Source of the DNA: Desulfovibrio sp. DV
Lineage (GTDB): Bacteria > Desulfobacterota > Desulfovibrionia > Desulfovibrionales > Desulfovibrionaceae
DNA: 64,000 nucleotides
Assembly: GCF_001936595.1 (NCBI RefSeq)
Contig: NZ_MLBG01000009.1
Location: 17,814 to 81,813 of the forward strand
Direction: 5' to 3'
Position numbers and translations under genes: made by a program. Positions 59,826 through 64,000 of this stretch are shown piece after piece. The notes beneath the pieces were generated by a model that made no database searches, had not been told where the DNA came from, and saw only the letters and a list, made by a program, of their open reading frames with translations. Position 1 is the first letter of the stretch, and each line of letters begins with the position of its first letter.

Positions 59826-60320
59826 CTAGCCCGCCTTCGTGCGGCGTCCCCGGCGACGTGCGCCGGACGGACCTGGCCCGGAATCGAAATACGCAACATA
59901 CTTGGCGTAACAGCGACCGACCGGCGAGTTCGGATCAAGCACTCCCGTCAGCCCGCCAAGCCGGTCCGGCCGTGTCTCTGCGGGCGTGGAAAAACGCGGC
60001 GGGATCGCCCGCAACGCATCCAAAGGAACCCGGCCTCCTAGCAGATCAAACCGCACTCTGTCAAAGGCTTCGTTCCCCAAAGCGGCATTGACCAGCGATA
60101 AAATTTCCGGAGCCGCGAAAAGCATCTCCTGGAGCGCCACCGGATCGTCCGCCCCAAGATACAGGTCGCGACGCTTATGTCCCAGCGGACGCAGCAGTTC
60201 TGCCGTCTCGGGCCCGACGATCTCGGACCAGCGGCGGCAGACCTCCACGAAATTGCGCCGGGCCGACGCTTCCTGGGCGGCCATGAACCGCTCGACGCTT
60301 TCCGACAGGCGGCGCAACAT
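59826..60320 (-). CDS. DUF721 (DciA-like) protein
   Basis: The protein has 164 residues. I start at ATG 60320 (MLRRLSESVERFMAAQEASA). The central motif RRWSEIVGPETAELLRPLGH with LYLGADDPVALQEMLFAAPE and a short basic tail fits the DUF721/DciA family; DciA proteins load the replicative helicase in many bacteria. It lies 65 bp downstream of metK on the same strand. Confidence 0.75.
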   Translation of the reverse strand: MLRRLSESVERFMAAQEASARRNFVEVCRRWSEIVGPETAELLRPLGHKRRDLYLGADDPVALQEMLFAAPEILSLVNAALGNEAFDRVRFDLLGGRVPLDALRAIPPRFSTPAETRPDRLGGLTGVLDPNSPVGRCYAKYVAYFDSGPGPSGARRRGRRTKAG

Positions 60321-60384
60321 ATTTTGTCCTTGTCCGGCGACGGCCCGCCCTGTCAGAGCGGGCCGTTGCCAGCCGCAGCGGTCT

Positions 60385-61554
<1,170 letters not shown>

Positions 61555-61690
61555 ACAGGATATCCTCCTTGAGCCGGCCGCTTGCCTGTGGCGGCGCCTA
61601 GCTCAATATGCAAAATATGTACATCATCGTATTCAGAAATTTGCCCTACTACCCCGTCACCGCAAAAAAGGCAAGATGGGGCGCATGACG

Positions 61691-62554
61691 TTACCGTGAC
61701 GCCACCGGCATGTCTACATACCGGTTGTCGATAAGCCGGACCGCAGAAAATTTCACTGCCGCCGCGAAAAGTACCGGCCCGGCAATGGTCGCGACCGGTT
61801 CTATGGTGGCCGGATCAACGCACTCCAAATAATCCACAACACCGGACGGCATGTCCGCTGCATACCGCGCCCGGACTTCAGCCACAATGCATTCGGCGTC
61901 GCGCTCGCCGCGCTGCACCAGTTCCCCGGCCAAAGCCAGCCCCCGGCTGATGCCCACGGCCTCGGTCCGCTCAGCCGGCGTCAGGCGCACATTGCGCGAG
62001 GACAGGGCCAACCCGTCGGCCTCACGGACAATGGGCGCGCCGACAATCTCCACGCCAAAGCCCAGGTCGGCATTCATGCGCCGAATTATAGCCAGCTGCT
62101 GCCAGTCCTTCTGGCCAAACACCGCCAGTGTCGGGCGAACCAGCAGAAACAACTTGGAAACCACCGTGCACACGCCCCGGAAATGGGTCGGCCGCGACGC
62201 GCCGCACAGATGCCGGGCCAGCCGCGGCACCTCCACCCAGGTGGCGGCCTCAGGCGCATACATGGCCTCGGGCCGGGGCGCAAACAACACATCCACCCCC
62301 ACCCTCTCGGCCAACGCGACGTCGTGCTCAAGATCGCGCGGATAGGCGTCCAGATCCTCGCCCGGACCGAACTGCGTCGGATTGACGAACACACTGGCCA
62401 CAACCACCTCGGTCCGCTCCCGGGCCAGGGCCATGAGGCTGGCATGGCCGGCGTGCAAAGAGCCCATGGTGGGCGCAAAACCCACCGACCGACCAGCCCG
62501 CATCCACTCCCTGGCCCGCTCGCCAAGGACCGACGGTTCCGTGATGATTTCCAA
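61691..62554 (-). CDS. panC: Pantothenate synthetase
   Basis: The protein has 287 residues from TTG 62554 (MEIITEPSVLGERAREW), chosen because GAAGGAGG lies 7-8 bp upstream; the ATG at 62584 has no ribosome site. The motifs are FAPTMGSLHAGHASLM (HxGH nucleotide binding), FVNPTQFGPGEDLDAYPR, GVCTVVSKLFLLVRPTLAVF and GQKDWQQLAIIRRM, then SSRNVRLTPAER. It joins pantoate and beta-alanine using ATP in CoA synthesis. Confidence 0.95.
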   Translation of the reverse strand: MEIITEPSVLGERAREWMRAGRSVGFAPTMGSLHAGHASLMALARERTEVVVASVFVNPTQFGPGEDLDAYPRDLEHDVALAERVGVDVLFAPRPEAMYAPEAATWVEVPRLARHLCGASRPTHFRGVCTVVSKLFLLVRPTLAVFGQKDWQQLAIIRRMNADLGFGVEIVGAPIVREADGLALSSRNVRLTPAERTEAVGISRGLALAGELVQRGERDAECIVAEVRARYAADMPSGVVDYLECVDPATIEPVATIAGPVLFAAAVKFSAVRLIDNRYVDMPVASR

Positions 62555-62678
62555 AAAAAGCCTCCTTCTCGGTTCCAGCGTCATCTAATACTGCGCTCCC
62601 GGACTGTAAAGCCGGCCATGACAATTGCGCCCCATGGGCGTACGCTGTCGCCCAATTCCACCCCCCAAGGAGCCGCCC

Positions 62679-63911
62679 ATGCCCGCTTTCCGACTGCCAG
62701 CCGCCACCCTCGCCGCAGTGCTGTGCCTGCTGCCAAGCCTCGCCCTCGCCGCCAAACCCGCGCCGGCCGACGCCACCGAAAAGCCGCCCGTCCTGTCGGC
62801 CACAAGCCTCCTGCCCGATGGCGTGCTCGTCGGTCCCAACCACAGCGTGGATGAGAAGGTCGACAACGACGGCTATATCAATACCTACACCCTGCACTCG
62901 CCCAAAGGCGACCTGCGCGTGGAATCCACCGCCCTGCTCTATACCCGCATCCAGGAGCTGAACGCCGCCGCCGCCATGGCCCAGGTCAACGTGGGCGCGG
63001 AAATGGGCAAATCCGTGGCCAAATCCGCGGCCGGAGCCGTCACCGGCGCATTCAACCTGATCGTCCACCCGTCCGACAGCCTCTCAAGCGTGGGCAAATC
63101 CTTCTCCCGCGCCCAGGCCAGCGCCAAAAGCGACCGGCCCAAAAGCGACGACGGCACCGTTGCCGAACTGCTCGGCTACAACAAGGCCAAACGCGACTAC
63201 GCCAAAGCCTTCAACGTCAACCCCTACTCCGCCAACCCCATCCTCCAGGCCGGCCTCAAACGCCTGGCCGGAGCCGGCTTCTTCGGCTCCTTTGCCGCCA
63301 CGGCCGCCATCCCCGGCGGCGCCGCCCTGGCCGTCTTCAACAATGCCAGAATCACCCCCCAAAGCGCCGTGGACGTGTCCATCCCCCCCGAAGACCTCTT
63401 CGCCTCCAACCGCGAACGGCTCAAAGCCATGGGGGCCAATACCGAACAGGCCGACCTGTTCGTCGACAACGCCCACTTCGATCCCATCACCCAGACCCGG
63501 CTCGTCCTGGCCCTCGACAGCATGACAGGCGTGGCCGGCCGCCCCAATTTCATCAAATTCTCCATCCTCACCGATAACGACGACCTGGCCTTTTTCCGCA
63601 CCCGCATGGCCGAACTCTATGCCAACTTAAACGCCACCACCGACCCCATCAAAAGCTTCATCTACGCCGGCAAATTCCTCGTGGGCACAACAGCCAATAA
63701 CGGCGTCATCGCCGCCTTCCCCCTCGATTACCTGGCCTGGACACCCACCGTGGCCGATATCGCCCAGGTCCTCGGCGACGCCGCCAAAGCCCAGGGTGCG
63801 AAAACCAAAAAGCTCGTCGTCACCGGCGAAGTCAGCCCCCTGGCCGCAAAAAATCTCAAGAAAGCCGGCTGGACCGTCGTGCAACTGCGCGAAGGCCTGC
63901 GCGGTCAGTAA
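62679..63911 (+). CDS. Secreted hypothetical protein
   Basis: The protein has 410 residues. AAGGAGCC precedes ATG 62679; the longer frame from 62625 is non-coding upstream. Signal peptide: MPAFRLPAATLAAVLCLLPS, cleavage near ALAAKP. The mature protein has repeated Ala/Gly-rich helices (MGKSVAKSAAGAVTGAFNLI) and a region with ILQAGLKRLAGAGFFGSFAA. No catalytic motif is apparent. It appears to be a chromosomal periplasmic protein of unknown role, divergent from panC. GC content and codon use match metK and panC. Confidence 0.8.
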   Translation: MPAFRLPAATLAAVLCLLPSLALAAKPAPADATEKPPVLSATSLLPDGVLVGPNHSVDEKVDNDGYINTYTLHSPKGDLRVESTALLYTRIQELNAAAAMAQVNVGAEMGKSVAKSAAGAVTGAFNLIVHPSDSLSSVGKSFSRAQASAKSDRPKSDDGTVAELLGYNKAKRDYAKAFNVNPYSANPILQAGLKRLAGAGFFGSFAATAAIPGGAALAVFNNARITPQSAVDVSIPPEDLFASNRERLKAMGANTEQADLFVDNAHFDPITQTRLVLALDSMTGVAGRPNFIKFSILTDNDDLAFFRTRMAELYANLNATTDPIKSFIYAGKFLVGTTANNGVIAAFPLDYLAWTPTVADIAQVLGDAAKAQGAKTKKLVVTGEVSPLAAKNLKKAGWTVVQLREGLRGQ

Positions 63912-63913
63912 AT

Positions 63914-63982
63914 CTGGGGCGCTGCCCCAGACCCCGCTGGGGCGCTGCCCCAGACCCCGCCGGGACGCTGTCCCGGACCCTG
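63914..63982. repeat. Three 23-bp GC-rich tandem repeats
   Basis: Units at 63914-63936 and 63937-63959 are identical (CTGGGGCGCTGCCCCAGACC plus CCG); 63960-63982 is a diverged third copy. Each contains a self-complementary GGGGCGCTGCCCC core and can form a hairpin. They begin 3 bp after a stop codon and may act as a terminator for it. Confidence 0.85.
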
Positions 63983-64000
63983 CCGGGGGGGGATCATCCC

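Noticed and set aside
61555..61690. SAM riboswitch upstream of metK
   Set aside because: No kink-turn, P1-P4 arrangement or terminator/anti-terminator pattern could be recognised; the stretch is short.

Overview
The window looks like a chromosome segment of a GC-rich sulfate-reducing deltaproteobacterium of the Desulfovibrio/Solidesulfovibrio kind. This is an inference from gene content, strong Shine-Dalgarno sites, textbook sigma-54 promoters and the right-hand housekeeping block; nothing was searched. It holds a large conjugative or integrative element carrying several smaller mobile pieces.

Region 1 (1-17.8 kb) is a metal and envelope island. A sigma-54 driven cassette (SHOCT protein, small secreted Gly/Tyr/Met-rich proteins, ZraP/Spy-like periplasmic protein) is followed by a frame-broken motA, feoA-feoB plus a tiny FeoB-associated membrane protein, remnants of a heavy-metal ATPase and an M23 peptidase, and a signalling trio: a histidine-kinase-like protein without its phospho-accepting His, a Ser/Thr kinase fused to a formylglycine-enzyme-like domain, and a PP2C phosphatase. 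On the minus strand come an M23 peptidase, a TPR protein, CcmF, a chemoreceptor and a zinc-ribbon protein. The block ends with an inverted, decayed second copy of the first cassette that keeps the same sigma-54 promoter and paired operators.

Region 2 (17.8-24.4 kb) has an IS5-type remnant, a 1.8-kb module (nucleotidyltransferase plus serine resolvase) between direct res-like repeats, a parA partition operon, and an intact ISL3-family insertion sequence. That IS carries an 80-codon passenger gene resembling the metal-binding N-terminal domain of CopZ, in which a conserved Cys codon is TGA followed by a SECIS-like hairpin: a candidate selenoprotein carried by a transposon.

Region 3 (24.4-57.5 kb) is almost entirely minus strand. 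Read 5' to 3' it runs: HTH protein, traK, Rha-like protein, traL, traM, trbB-C-D-E-J, trbL-F-G, a TrbH-LysM-PilL fusion, pilN-O-P-Q-R-S, an extra PilT-like ATPase, pilM, pilV, trbI, traG, traF, an ArdC/Toprim protein, a lytic transglycosylase, topA and two secreted adhesin-like proteins. A type IVb (thin) pilus locus is therefore built into an IncP-type trb operon. The two pilins lack leader peptides and no prepilin peptidase is seen. No relaxase or integrase gene was recognised.

Region 4 (57.5-64 kb) has small ORFs, tRNA-Glu and tRNA-Gln, a Rho-N-like basic protein, a DUF721 protein, metK, panC, a secreted hypothetical protein and 23-bp GC-rich tandem repeats; it reads as ordinary chromosome.

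Four frame breaks in three otherwise full-length genes (motA twice, pilO, traK) all sit in A/T homopolymers and all need one added base, so under-called homopolymers in the assembly are a real possibility.
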